NCBI GenBank assembly: GCA_017303795.1
Contig: JAFLBR010000016.1
Location: 1-64,000, forward strand
Direction of reading: 5' to 3'
Source: Cytophagales bacterium
Lineage (GTDB): Bacteria; Bacteroidota; Bacteroidia; Cytophagales; Cyclobacteriaceae
Length of the DNA stretch: 64,000 bases
Every line of letters begins with the position of its first letter. Position 1 is the stretch's first letter. The notes beneath the pieces are model-generated. The model did not search any database. It was not told where the DNA came from and saw nothing but the letters and a program-made list of their open reading frames with translations. This document shows positions 47,004 to 54,580 of the stretch, one piece after another. Made by a program: the position numbers and the translations under genes.

Positions 47004-47816
47004 ATGCAACTACAGGAATTGATTGAAAAGGCGTGGGCCGATCGTGAGTTATTAAAAACGGTAGAAACCCAACAGGCAGTGCGCGAAGTGGTGTCCTTGT
47101 TAGATACAGGAAAGCTGCGGGTGGCCGAGCCTGCCGGTGATGTTTGGAAAGTAAACGAGTGGGTAAAAAAGGCGGTAATCCTCTACTTCCCTATCCAGCA
47201 AATGGAGGTGATAGAAGTGGGGCCGTTTGAGTTTCACGACAAAATCGCACTAAAAAAGAACTATAAAGAACTGGGTGTACGGGTGGTGCCGCATGCCGTT
47301 GCACGCCACGGTTCGTTTGTGAGCAAGGGTGTAATTATGATGCCCTCGTACGTAAACATTGGCGCGTATGTGGACGAAGGCACCATGGTAGATACCTGGG
47401 CCACCGTTGGTAGCTGTGCGCAGGTTGGCAAGAATGTGCACTTAAGTGGTGGCGTTGGTTTGGGTGGTGTGCTGGAACCTGTACAGGCTGCTCCGGTAAT
47501 TATTGAAGACAACGTGTTTGTTGGGTCGCGCTGTATTGTGGTAGAAGGCGTGCGTGTGGGCCGCGAAGCAGTTTTGGGTGCGAATGTAGTATTAACAGCC
47601 AGCTCTAAGATTATAGATGTAACTGGTTCTAAACCTGTGGATTATAAAGGATTTGTACCACCACGTTCGGTGGTCATTCCCGGCACTATTCCCAAGCAGT
47701 TTCCGGCTGGTGAGTATCAGGTGCCATGTGCGCTGATTATTGGTACCCGTAAAGAGAGTACCGATAAGAAGACCTCGCTTAACGATGCTTTGCGCGATAA
47801 TAGCGTGTCGGTTTAG
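47004..47816 (+). CDS. dapD: Tetrahydrodipicolinate N-succinyltransferase
   Basis: DapD succinylates tetrahydrodipicolinate in the succinylase branch of lysine/meso-diaminopimelate synthesis, the step after DapA and DapB. The 270-aa protein has a left-handed beta-helix of hexapeptide repeats (VIMMPSYVNIGAYVDEGTM, then GVGLGGVLEPV) and a C-terminal strand-rich part. KNYKELGVRVVPHAVARHG and the SVVIPGTIPKQFPAGEYQVP block are typical. The final 16 codons are present again 95 bp downstream with only synonymous differences. Confidence 0.97.
   Translation: MQLQELIEKAWADRELLKTVETQQAVREVVSLLDTGKLRVAEPAGDVWKVNEWVKKAVILYFPIQQMEVIEVGPFEFHDKIALKKNYKELGVRVVPHAVARHGSFVSKGVIMMPSYVNIGAYVDEGTMVDTWATVGSCAQVGKNVHLSGGVGLGGVLEPVQAAPVIIEDNVFVGSRCIVVEGVRVGREAVLGANVVLTASSKIIDVTGSKPVDYKGFVPPRSVVIPGTIPKQFPAGEYQVPCALIIGTRKESTDKKTSLNDALRDNSVSV
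47769..47816 (+). repeat. dapD 3' end, copy 1 (functional terminus)
   Basis: Codons for KTSLNDALRDNSVSV plus the stop TAG. A second copy, 47864-47911, encodes the same peptide and the stop TAA. Confidence 0.9.
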
Positions 47817-47829
47817 ATTGATGAGGGTG

Positions 47830-47853
47830 GTGGTTCGTGGGGACACGAACCAC
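47830..47853. repeat. 10-bp perfect hairpin between the two dapD ends
   Basis: GTGGTTCGTG (47830-47839) and CACGAACCAC (47844-47853) are perfect reverse complements around a GGGA tetraloop (of the GNRA type). It could be a REP-like palindrome or a terminator of dapD; a T-run is missing. Confidence 0.75.
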
Positions 47854-47863
47854 GGCATTCAGG

Positions 47864-47911
47864 AAGACTTCGCTTAACGATGCTTTACGCGATAATAGCG
47901 TATCGGTTTAA
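47864..47911 (+). pseudogene. Second copy of the dapD 3' end (remnant)
   Basis: 48 bases encode KTSLNDALRDNSVSV and a TAA stop in one frame. Compared with the dapD terminus the differences are ACC/ACT, TTG/TTA, GTG/GTA and TAG/TAA, all synonymous. No start codon or upstream homologous reading frame is present, so it is a remnant. The rest of the spacer up to 48149 (about 240 bp) holds no gene and only short palindromes such as CAAGTACTTG near 47950. Confidence 0.85.
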
Positions 47912-48173
47912 AATTTGGTGATGTAAGCAGCTGCTTCAAAAATACCCAAGTACTTGGTCATTTTTGTTATGCAGTTGCACATGTACTTGTGCAAAATCTG
48001 GCTTTTTAAGATTTTCTAAAAAATTTATCGCAGTAGCAATGATGAGTCTCCTTGCGCACCACCAACCCCCTGACTTTAAACCTTCTACTCGTTATCCGGG
48101 TCTAACGGTTACCTGATTTGGCATACATGGCATATCCTTTGTCATTAGAATGGTTAAGATTAACTTTATAGCC

Positions 48174-48989
48174 ATGAAATCGCTACTAAAAAGCGTTGCA
48201 TTGATTCTGCTTCTCAGCGCATTTACCATGCCTGGCGATAGCGAATTTGTTACCCTAAAGAATACCAGTTTTGGTAAAGGTGAGGTATTAACCTATCGAG
48301 TAAACTTTGGATTCTTTACTGTAGGTAAAGCCTCTACAGTAATTGATAATAAGGTGTTTATGATGAACGGACGCCCCAGCTATAAGGTAGATGCTTTTGG
48401 CGAAACATCAGGCATGGTATCGTGGGTAACCAAGGTAAACGACCAGTGGGGTGCTTACATCGATACCGCTGCGTTGGTCACCCATGTATCCTATCGCAAA
48501 ATCCGCGAAGGCAACTATCGCAAAGATGAAATGGTAACTTACGATCACGAAAAGAATCAGGCCGAAGTAAAAGTATTGGACAAAAAGACCAACATTTATG
48601 GTGACCCGAAATACTACCAAACTCCGGAAAACGTGCGCGATATGGTGGCCGGTTTTCTGTATATGCGGGTAATCGATTTCAACAAACACAAAAAAGGCGA
48701 TACCGTTTCCATCTCTGGATTTTTTGAAGACACCGCTTACAATCTGAAAATCATTTATGCCGGCAAAGACAAGGTTAACACCAAAATCGGCAAAATCCCC
48801 TGCCATAAACTGGTGCCCGTAATGCCCGATAACAAACTGTTTGATGGCGAAAATTCTGTTACCTGTTGGATTTCGGATGATGGCAACCGCATACCCGTAA
48901 AAATTCAGGCCAAGATGTTTATTGGTAGCACTGGCATTGAGTTAACAGGCATAAGAGGTTTGCGTAACCAACTTCGCGTGTTGCAATAA
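48174..48989 (+). CDS. DUF3108-domain exported protein
   Basis: The protein (271 aa from the ATG at 48174) has a signal peptide (MKSLLKSVALILLLSAFTMP). The mature part is a beta-rich DUF3108 domain (GEVLTYRVNFGFFTVGKAST, then VDAFGETSGMVSWVTKVNDQ, and WISDDGNRIPVKIQAKM). DUF3108 proteins are periplasmic, of unknown function, and are thought to be lipid-transport or envelope factors. An ATG at 48150 would add eight residues but weakens the signal peptide. It is not linked to dapD by spacing. Confidence 0.88.
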   Translation: MKSLLKSVALILLLSAFTMPGDSEFVTLKNTSFGKGEVLTYRVNFGFFTVGKASTVIDNKVFMMNGRPSYKVDAFGETSGMVSWVTKVNDQWGAYIDTAALVTHVSYRKIREGNYRKDEMVTYDHEKNQAEVKVLDKKTNIYGDPKYYQTPENVRDMVAGFLYMRVIDFNKHKKGDTVSISGFFEDTAYNLKIIYAGKDKVNTKIGKIPCHKLVPVMPDNKLFDGENSVTCWISDDGNRIPVKIQAKMFIGSTGIELTGIRGLRNQLRVLQ

Positions 48990-49069
48990 AATCGCCTGTC
49001 TGCCGAATTGAAATGGAAGTAATTTCTAAGAGTTTCTTAATTTCGGGCATTACCTAAATCTAAACTTTT

Positions 49070-49444
49070 ATGTTGAAGGAATTTAAAGCTTTTGCCATGC
49101 GGGGCAATGTTATCGACCTCGCTATTGGGGTGATTATCGGTGGCGCCTTTGGTGCTATTGTTAGCTCGCTGATCAATGATGTTATCACACCACTTGTATT
49201 GAAACCAGCGCTTGATGCTGCGCAACTTAGTCAATTGGAAGATTTAACTGTTATGGGTGCTGTTAAGTACGGTAAGTTTCTGGCTGCTACTATTAACTTT
49301 ATTATCATAGCATTTGTACTCTTCTTGATTGTGAAGGGAATTAACTCAGCCAAGAAGAAAGAAGAAGCTGCACCGGCCGCTCCGGCAGCACCGCCTGCTG
49401 ATATTCAGTTGCTAACTGAAATAAGAGATTTGCTGAAGAAGTAA
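49070..49444 (+). CDS. mscL: Large-conductance mechanosensitive channel
   Basis: MscL opens under membrane tension and releases solutes in osmotic downshock. The 124-aa protein has the N-terminal LKEFKAFAMRGNVIDLAIGV, the TM1 pore helix IIGGAFGAIVSSL and TM2 (ATINFIIIAFVLFLIVKGI), followed by a short Ala/Pro-rich linker and a final amphipathic helix (LLTEIRDLLKK). All parts of the family are present. A bidirectional terminator follows. Confidence 0.97.
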   Translation: MLKEFKAFAMRGNVIDLAIGVIIGGAFGAIVSSLINDVITPLVLKPALDAAQLSQLEDLTVMGAVKYGKFLAATINFIIIAFVLFLIVKGINSAKKKEEAAPAAPAAPPADIQLLTEIRDLLKK

Positions 49445-49467
49445 ACCTTATAAGCTGTAAGCTAAAA

Positions 49468-49497
49468 CAAAAGCCACGCGTTTCGCGTGGCTTTTGT
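49468..49497. terminator. Bidirectional Rho-independent terminator
   Basis: AAGCCACGCG (49471-49480) and CGCGTGGCTT (49484-49493) form a 10-bp stem with a TTT loop, flanked by A- and T-rich ends. It serves mscL and the convergent 2TM gene. Confidence 0.9.
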
Positions 49498-49781
49498 TAT
49501 TCCTGATGCTGACTTTTTAGTTTCTGATAGCGCTTCTCCTGCGTTTGCCATTGAATCAATCCAAAGGAAAGTAGCCCTAGAATAGACCAGATCAATACAC
49601 CAACTGCAATCCGTGAAAGCGATAATTCATAATCGGTGCGCGTAAAGTACCGGAACATTTCCACGCCCGTGTAAACTGGCAAAGCAAACATGACTACCCC
49701 GTGTTTAAAGGCATACTTCCATTTGCCCACCTTGCGTTTTTCTTCCCACCAGGTAATAAAACGTTCGTCTATTTCGGTCAT
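49497..49781 (-). CDS. Small two-helix membrane protein
   Basis: A 94-aa protein with two transmembrane segments (about residues 27-42 and 55-76) and basic ends. EKRKVGKWKYAFKHGVVMFA precedes the first segment. It is not recognised. The ATG overlaps the stop of the hydroxybutyryl-CoA dehydrogenase gene by 4 bp, so it is translationally coupled to that enzyme. The role is unknown. Confidence 0.78.
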   Translation of the reverse strand: MTEIDERFITWWEEKRKVGKWKYAFKHGVVMFALPVYTGVEMFRYFTRTDYELSLSRIAVGVLIWSILGLLSFGLIQWQTQEKRYQKLKSQHQE

Positions 49782-50668
49782 TTCTTAAATCGTTCTGCTA
49801 AAACAAGTTCTTTACTACCAGCTTTGTATTGATAAAAACCGCTGCCACTCTTTACGCCTTTGTGTCCGGCCTGCACCATATTTACCAACAGAGGGCAAGG
49901 GGCATATTTCGGATTCCCGAATCCCATGTACAACACGTTCAAAATAGATAGGCAAACATCCAAGCCGATAAAGTCGGCTAATTGAAGTGGCCCCATGGGG
50001 TGGGCCATACCCAGTTTCATTACGGTATCAATTTCTTCTACGCCCGCCACGCCTTCATACAAAGTATAGATGGCTTCGTTTATCATGGGCATGAGTATGC
50101 GGTTAGCCACAAAGCCGGGGTAATCGTTTACTTCTACTGGTACCTTTTCCAGCTTACGCGATAAGTCCATAATCTGGTTGGTTACCGCATCGCTGGTGCG
50201 ATACCCACGAATTACTTCTACCAACTTCATTACCGGAACCGGATTCATAAAGTGCATACCAATTACCAGATCCGGACTTTTGGTTACCGAAGCAATTTTA
50301 GTAATAGAGATTGAAGAAGTGTTGGAGGCGAGAATAGTACCCGGCTTGGTGCACTCGTCAACTTCTTTAAAGATTTTTAGTTTCAGATCCAGGTTTTCAG
50401 TTGCGGCTTCCACTACCAGGTCGGCATCTTTTACACCTTCTTTTAAAAAAGTGGTAGTTGTTAAATTGGCGAGCGTTTTTTTCTTTCCATCTTCAGTTAG
50501 AATTCCTTTCTCTACCTGGCGCCCAAGATTTTTTTCGATGGTGGCTACGGCTTTTTTCAGAGCGTCTTCTGAGATGTCGATCAGGCTAACCGAATAGCCA
50601 TATTGTGCAAACACGTGAGCAATACCGTTGCCCATTGTACCGGAACCAATTACTGCAATATTTTTCAT
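49778..50668 (-). CDS. 3-hydroxybutyryl-CoA dehydrogenase
   Basis: A 296-aa NAD-binding dehydrogenase of the 3-hydroxyacyl-CoA family: IAVIGSGTMGNGIAHVFAQY (Rossmann), then LVVEAATENLDLKLKIF, GTILASNTSSISIT and the catalytic MHFMNPVPVMKLVEVIRG with its His. The C-terminal helical domain with the FVANRILMPMINEA block is present. It oxidises L-3-hydroxybutyryl-CoA or related short-chain CoA esters, in butanoate or beta-oxidation metabolism. No other beta-oxidation gene is near. Confidence 0.94.
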   Translation of the reverse strand: MKNIAVIGSGTMGNGIAHVFAQYGYSVSLIDISEDALKKAVATIEKNLGRQVEKGILTEDGKKKTLANLTTTTFLKEGVKDADLVVEAATENLDLKLKIFKEVDECTKPGTILASNTSSISITKIASVTKSPDLVIGMHFMNPVPVMKLVEVIRGYRTSDAVTNQIMDLSRKLEKVPVEVNDYPGFVANRILMPMINEAIYTLYEGVAGVEEIDTVMKLGMAHPMGPLQLADFIGLDVCLSILNVLYMGFGNPKYAPCPLLVNMVQAGHKGVKSGSGFYQYKAGSKELVLAERFKK

Positions 50669-50708
50669 TATAGATAGGTATATTTAAAGTGAAGTTAACG
50701 TAAAGATA

Positions 50709-51215
50709 ATGGCTATAACGCAAAGTAAACGCATCAAAAGTTTGTCAACCCGGTATCTGGGGTTTTATAAGATGAGCGTACTTTTTGTCTTACTTATTGT
50801 GATGGCTTTCCTTGTTTGGGGTTCTTATATATCGTATCAAAAATCAGGACGATGGTTTATGAACATTTACACCACAATCTATATAAGTTTTATTGCCTGG
50901 GGCTGGGTTCGAATTAACCGAAACGTACACCAGGTTGAGTTTGATGACGACTTCCTGTACGTAATCCTGAAAGGGCAGGATATTATTATTCCATTAGAGA
51001 ACATTAAAGACGTGGATATTAAAACGCTTGGTGGAGTTTACGAAGTGGAATTGTTTCAGGGGGAGCAGTTGGGTAAAAAATTCTATTTTAAACCATCGTT
51101 ATTTTATCCATTCAATTTTAAGAAGAAAGACGAGCTGGTGAATGTGTTACGCAGAAATATAAACCGGGCCTATCAAAAGAAACAAGTCTGGCAAACAAAT
51201 GCGTTGCATAGTTGA
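50709..51215 (+). CDS. Membrane protein with PH-like C-terminal region
   Basis: A 168-aa protein with two transmembrane segments (about residues 22-42 and 50-68) and a soluble C-terminal beta-rich part (VHQVEFDDDFLYVILKGQDI, then IPLENIKDVDIKTLGG) that resembles a bacterial PH-like domain. It is not in a recognised family. It is divergently arranged from the hydroxybutyryl-CoA dehydrogenase gene, and a partial pseudogene copy begins 60 bp downstream. Confidence 0.72.
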   Translation: MAITQSKRIKSLSTRYLGFYKMSVLFVLLIVMAFLVWGSYISYQKSGRWFMNIYTTIYISFIAWGWVRINRNVHQVEFDDDFLYVILKGQDIIIPLENIKDVDIKTLGGVYEVELFQGEQLGKKFYFKPSLFYPFNFKKKDELVNVLRRNINRAYQKKQVWQTNALHS

Positions 51216-51272
51216 AGGTTAACCGCAAAGACGCTGAGCCGCAAAGGATCGAATGCTGTAATGATGGGACGT

Positions 51273-51360
51273 CTAAAGCAATTCTACCGTAACCTCCTTT
51301 GCCAAACCCATCGCGTTAAAGCGTAATACTAATTGCTGATTTTCTACGATTGAATCTGCG
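51273..51360 (-). pseudogene. 3'-end remnant of the small lipoprotein gene
   Basis: In one minus-strand frame this fragment reads ADSIVENQQLVLRFNAMGLA followed by KEVTVE, then LL and a stop. The same 26 residues end the lipoprotein gene at 52287, differing only at six third-codon positions. The fragment has no start and meets an in-frame stop upstream, so it is not a gene. It lies on the other side of fic from the intact copy. The spacer 51216-51432 otherwise holds only the palindrome at 51387-51400. Confidence 0.88.
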
Positions 51361-51386
51361 TGAGCAAATCAAGAATTTCCACCATG

Positions 51387-51400
51387 GTTAAGTACTTAAC
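51387..51400. repeat. Palindrome between the remnant and fic
   Basis: GTTAAGTACTTAAC is a perfect 14-bp palindrome. It is nested inside a second inverted repeat, AAATCAAG (51366-51373) with CTTGATTT (51400-51407). It lies 33 bp beyond the fic stop. Confidence 0.6.
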
Positions 51401-51432
51401 TTGATTTAGCAGGTAGATGGAGATTTCTATTT

Positions 51433-52260
51433 TTATTGTAAAAAGAATAACGAGAAGGCGGGCCCTGAACCAGAACGCTTATTTATTTGCGGTTGTTTCA
51501 TAGCGGCTTCATACTTAACCTGAAGTTCTTTTAACCAATTTATATGCTGAGCACCTAAAAACGCTACGATGGCATCGAGGTTCCGATCATCTGTACTTTT
51601 TTGCAAGGCTTCAAAATAAGCAATCTTATATTCAGCTCTCACTACTGTTAGCGGCTGATTATGGTAAGCTTGAATAAAGTTCATTAGTAGTCTGCTAACC
51701 CGCCCATTCCCATCACTAAACGGGTGTATATTTACAAGATCATAGTGCGCAGCAAATGCAAGCGCGTGAATATCTTCTACTGTACTGGCTATGGTTATCC
51801 GCTCCTGAAGCGATTCGGCTAATGCATTAACTGAACCTGGTACTTTGTCAAAATTCATAAAGTAGGCCTTTCCGGCAGTAACCATTACCTTTCTGTAATC
51901 TCCCTTAGTTTCATCCGTATTTCCCGAAACGGAATTCACGATTATCCCGGTACGGTGCATTACTTTGGCTGCTATTTCTTTAATAAAATCAGGTGTAATC
52001 TTTCGTTTCGCTTTAGCGGCAGACAGCACGAATGTTAGGGCTTCATGATGGTCTAATACCATATCATGGTGAGAATGCTTTTTCCCGCCTGTGCTAAAGC
52101 CGTTATCAATTAAATTTTTTGCTTCGTCCAGAGTTAACGTTGAGCCTTCAATCTGTGTGCTGTGCGCTGTGATGGCAATATGATTAAAGTCATCAATATT
52201 AAGGGCAGCACCGGCTGTCTTAATATACAGGTCGTTCACTTTCGTAAATTCTTCCCACAT
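51433..52260 (-). CDS. Fic-domain protein (class II, with N-terminal inhibitory motif)
   Basis: A 275-aa Fic protein that would transfer AMP or another phosphate group to a protein target. The catalytic motif HPFSDGNGR sits at residues 179-187. An inhibitory motif of the (S/T)xxxE(G/N) form, STQIEG, is at 34-39, before the core, so it is a class II enzyme held inactive by its own helix. A C-terminal helical extension (about 215-275) follows. It lies between an intact lipoprotein gene and a remnant of that gene's 3' end, suggesting it was inserted there. The target is unknown. Confidence 0.94.
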   Translation of the reverse strand: MWEEFTKVNDLYIKTAGAALNIDDFNHIAITAHSTQIEGSTLTLDEAKNLIDNGFSTGGKKHSHHDMVLDHHEALTFVLSAAKAKRKITPDFIKEIAAKVMHRTGIIVNSVSGNTDETKGDYRKVMVTAGKAYFMNFDKVPGSVNALAESLQERITIASTVEDIHALAFAAHYDLVNIHPFSDGNGRVSRLLMNFIQAYHNQPLTVVRAEYKIAYFEALQKSTDDRNLDAIVAFLGAQHINWLKELQVKYEAAMKQPQINKRSGSGPAFSLFFLQ

Positions 52261-52286
52261 AAAATTTAACTTTAAAAACCCTGAAT

Positions 52287-52649
52287 TTACAACTTTTCAA
52301 CCGTAACCTCTTTGGCCAAACCCATCGCGTTAAAGCGTAACACCAATTGCTGATTTTCTACTATTGAATCTGCGCAAACCTTGCCGGGATCAACATCGTA
52401 ATAATAAAACTTCTGATTGCGTTTGTAAAGTTCGTTGCGGTCGGGGCGGCCCAACAGTTCGATAACATCTTTTTCGGATAAGCCTTTCAGTTCTTCCAAT
52501 TGATTAATCAAATGCGAAATATTTTGTTCGCGGAAACGCTGGCAGCCGTTCTTATCTTCTTTCCACTGCACTAAATCAAGAGGCGATAAATCGGGCATGG
52601 GCTTACCACATGCAATTAACACCACACTAAGAAACAACCACTTTTTCAT
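52287..52649 (-). CDS. Small lipoprotein with BamE/SmpA-like pattern
   Basis: A 120-aa lipoprotein (lipobox VLIAC) starting at the ATG at 52649; an upstream ATG at 52655 is an alternative. The mature part contains LKGLSEKDVIELLGRPDR, similar to the GMT-x-x-E-V-x-x-L-L-G-x-P pattern of BamE/SmpA-like proteins, followed by FYYYDVDP. The start overlaps the end of the sterol-desaturase gene by 23 bp. The last 26 codons exist again beyond fic. The function is unknown; the BamE resemblance is weak. Confidence 0.75.
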   Translation of the reverse strand: MKKWLFLSVVLIACGKPMPDLSPLDLVQWKEDKNGCQRFREQNISHLINQLEELKGLSEKDVIELLGRPDRNELYKRNQKFYYYDVDPGKVCADSIVENQQLVLRFNAMGLAKEVTVEKL

Positions 52650-53856
52650 TTCCATCAGATAAAGAGTAAAACCAAATTGCAGAGAGCAGTGCGTAAAGCG
52701 CGGCTACTATGTAAGCGTAAACCGGTAAAAGCCAGGCATACGTTAGAGCCACAGCAATTGCGGTAAACAAAATTATTCTCAGCCACTCTGCTATACGTAC
52801 CCATTGCTTTTGTTCAAACAACACTCCGCAGTTAACAACCCACATAGAAATTAATGTGGCTGCAATTGCTTTCTCGCCCATGCTATAGTTTTTCTGTGTA
52901 AACAAAAAGAACGCGGTAACCGCCAGGCAAATGATGTACTGAAACAACACATAATAATTTAAGCGCACCGGGTAGGAGGGATTGTATTTTTTGTAATCCT
53001 TTTGCACTTCGGGTGCTGCGCGATAACCACCCAACGATTTCGGCAACCAACCGGGCTTCTTAAACAAGTATTTTAATTTATCGCTCCAGTCTGGTATCAG
53101 CTTCAATTCTTTCGACATCTCAGCATAATGGCTGAAGTTAGCCCAAACGGGGTTCAAACTATTAAGCGGTTTTGTAATGCCATACGTGGGGCGTTCTTCT
53201 TCGGCTTGAAACGTACCAAACATTTTATCCCATATAATTAACGAGCCCGCATGATTCTTATCTATGTATTTTGGATTGCGCCCATGATGCACCCGGTGGT
53301 GTGAAGGCGTGTTAAAAATATATTCGAACCAGCCCATCTTGTTAATGGTTTCGGTGTGAATCCAGAATTGATACAACGTATTCAAAGCCGAGATCAACGC
53401 AAAGTGCAGGGTATCAAATCCCAGCAAGGCAATAGGTAAACTAAATCCAAATGTCCAGATAACCTGAAAGCTGCTTTGCCGCAGTGCCACCGATAAATTA
53501 TATTCTTCACTTTGGTGATGTACCACATGGCCGCCCCAAAACAAATTTATTTCGTGGCTCATACGATGCGCCCAGTAATAGGCCAGATCCACCAACAGAA
53601 AAAGAACTAACCAGTAAATCCAGTTTTTATTTTCCCACGTAAAAAGCGCGAAATTATTATACAGCAACTCGTACACTCCAATCGCGAACACGCGCATAAA
53701 CAAACCCGACAGCTGCGAGGTTATACCACAACTCAGGTTGGCGATGGCATCGGGCATGCGATACAGTTTTTTGTGCGAAAGCCGTTCTACCACCAGTTCA
53801 ATTCCTATCAGGATGAAAAAGATGGGAATGGATAAAACGATCGGGTTGAGATTCAA
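52627..53856 (-). CDS. Sterol desaturase/fatty-acid-hydroxylase-family membrane enzyme
   Basis: A 409-aa integral membrane protein starting at TTG at 53856. The His-rich di-iron motifs are HRMSH (about residue 97), GHVVHHQSEEYN, TPSHHRVHHGRNP and the intervening HTETINKMG. Several helices precede and follow, with extra helices in the C-terminal 120 residues. The family includes sterol desaturases, alkylglycerol monooxygenase and carotenoid hydroxylases. The substrate here is not known. A C-terminal region with four further transmembrane segments resembles alkylglycerol monooxygenase-like forms. Confidence 0.88.
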   Translation of the reverse strand: MNLNPIVLSIPIFFILIGIELVVERLSHKKLYRMPDAIANLSCGITSQLSGLFMRVFAIGVYELLYNNFALFTWENKNWIYWLVLFLLVDLAYYWAHRMSHEINLFWGGHVVHHQSEEYNLSVALRQSSFQVIWTFGFSLPIALLGFDTLHFALISALNTLYQFWIHTETINKMGWFEYIFNTPSHHRVHHGRNPKYIDKNHAGSLIIWDKMFGTFQAEEERPTYGITKPLNSLNPVWANFSHYAEMSKELKLIPDWSDKLKYLFKKPGWLPKSLGGYRAAPEVQKDYKKYNPSYPVRLNYYVLFQYIICLAVTAFFLFTQKNYSMGEKAIAATLISMWVVNCGVLFEQKQWVRIAEWLRIILFTAIAVALTYAWLLPVYAYIVAALYALLSAIWFYSLSDGNEKVVVS

Positions 53857-53891
53857 GCGGAAACGTTAGTTTTGCGATCAAATTTAAGCAG

Positions 53892-54320
53892 ATGACATTA
53901 AAGATTTTAAAAGGCGTTTGGTTCTTTTCGGTGTTGGGCCTGTTGGGAATGTTTTTTTATGTGTATGCTGGTCTGCCTGAGTTGGTTACCCTTTGGGATG
54001 GCCCCGAACCGATTACCATTACACGGAACGGCCTTTTCTATACGCTCATTCTTACTATTGGTTTATTGAACGCAACCGTTTATCTGGTGCGCCAACTCTT
54101 GGCAAATAATCCGGGTTTTGTTGCCTGGTTTTATGGTATGATGGCCACCATTAATTTGTTCATCATAGCGGTGCTGGGTTTTGTGCATGTGTTTAACGGT
54201 GGCGATCGTTACGATTACACCCGCATGGCACCGGCTATTTACGGAAGCCTGATTCTGGCAGGTGTGTGGCTGATCAGTTGGCCAGTGATTAAAATCTTTC
54301 AAAAATTTTCGACCAAATAA
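53892..54320 (+). CDS. Small four-helix membrane protein
   Basis: A 142-aa protein with four predicted transmembrane helices (about 8-27, 43-65, 80-101 and 115-135). There are no charged motifs in the helices and no recognised family. NGLFYTLILTIGLLNATVYL is helix two. It is divergent from the sterol-desaturase gene. Its role is unknown. Confidence 0.7.
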   Translation: MTLKILKGVWFFSVLGLLGMFFYVYAGLPELVTLWDGPEPITITRNGLFYTLILTIGLLNATVYLVRQLLANNPGFVAWFYGMMATINLFIIAVLGFVHVFNGGDRYDYTRMAPAIYGSLILAGVWLISWPVIKIFQKFSTK

Positions 54321-54426
54321 TCGGTTAGAAATTCTCACTTCCATTTGCTGAAAATCAGAATCTTAACATTCGGCAATTAATGTGATCTGACAAGGGTGCT
54401 TGCTAACCTCGCACTTGATGTAAATC

Positions 54427-54434
54427 TATTTTTG
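54427..54434 (+). promoter_or_regulatory. Candidate -7 box in the parE upstream region
   Basis: TATTTTTG matches TAnnTTTG and lies 147 bp before parE. The spacer 54321-54580 also holds an 8-bp inverted repeat, ATCAGAAT (54501-54508) and ATTCTGAT (54527-54534), close to the gene. No -33 element fits well. Confidence 0.35.
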
Positions 54435-54580
54435 CTGTTACTTAGAACTGATTTGAGATCGGTTAAAATTTTTTAAATCACTTTCAAATCAGTGTGTTGA
54501 ATCAGAATTGACATTTCTCAATAGAGATTCTGATCAATTTTTTAATCTTTGCGCGACTTTAAAAAAAGAGGTTTTACATC

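Noticed and set aside
48150-48173. An upstream ATG start for the DUF3108 protein
   Set aside because: The ATG at 48174 gives a cleaner signal peptide; the extension adds polar residues before it.
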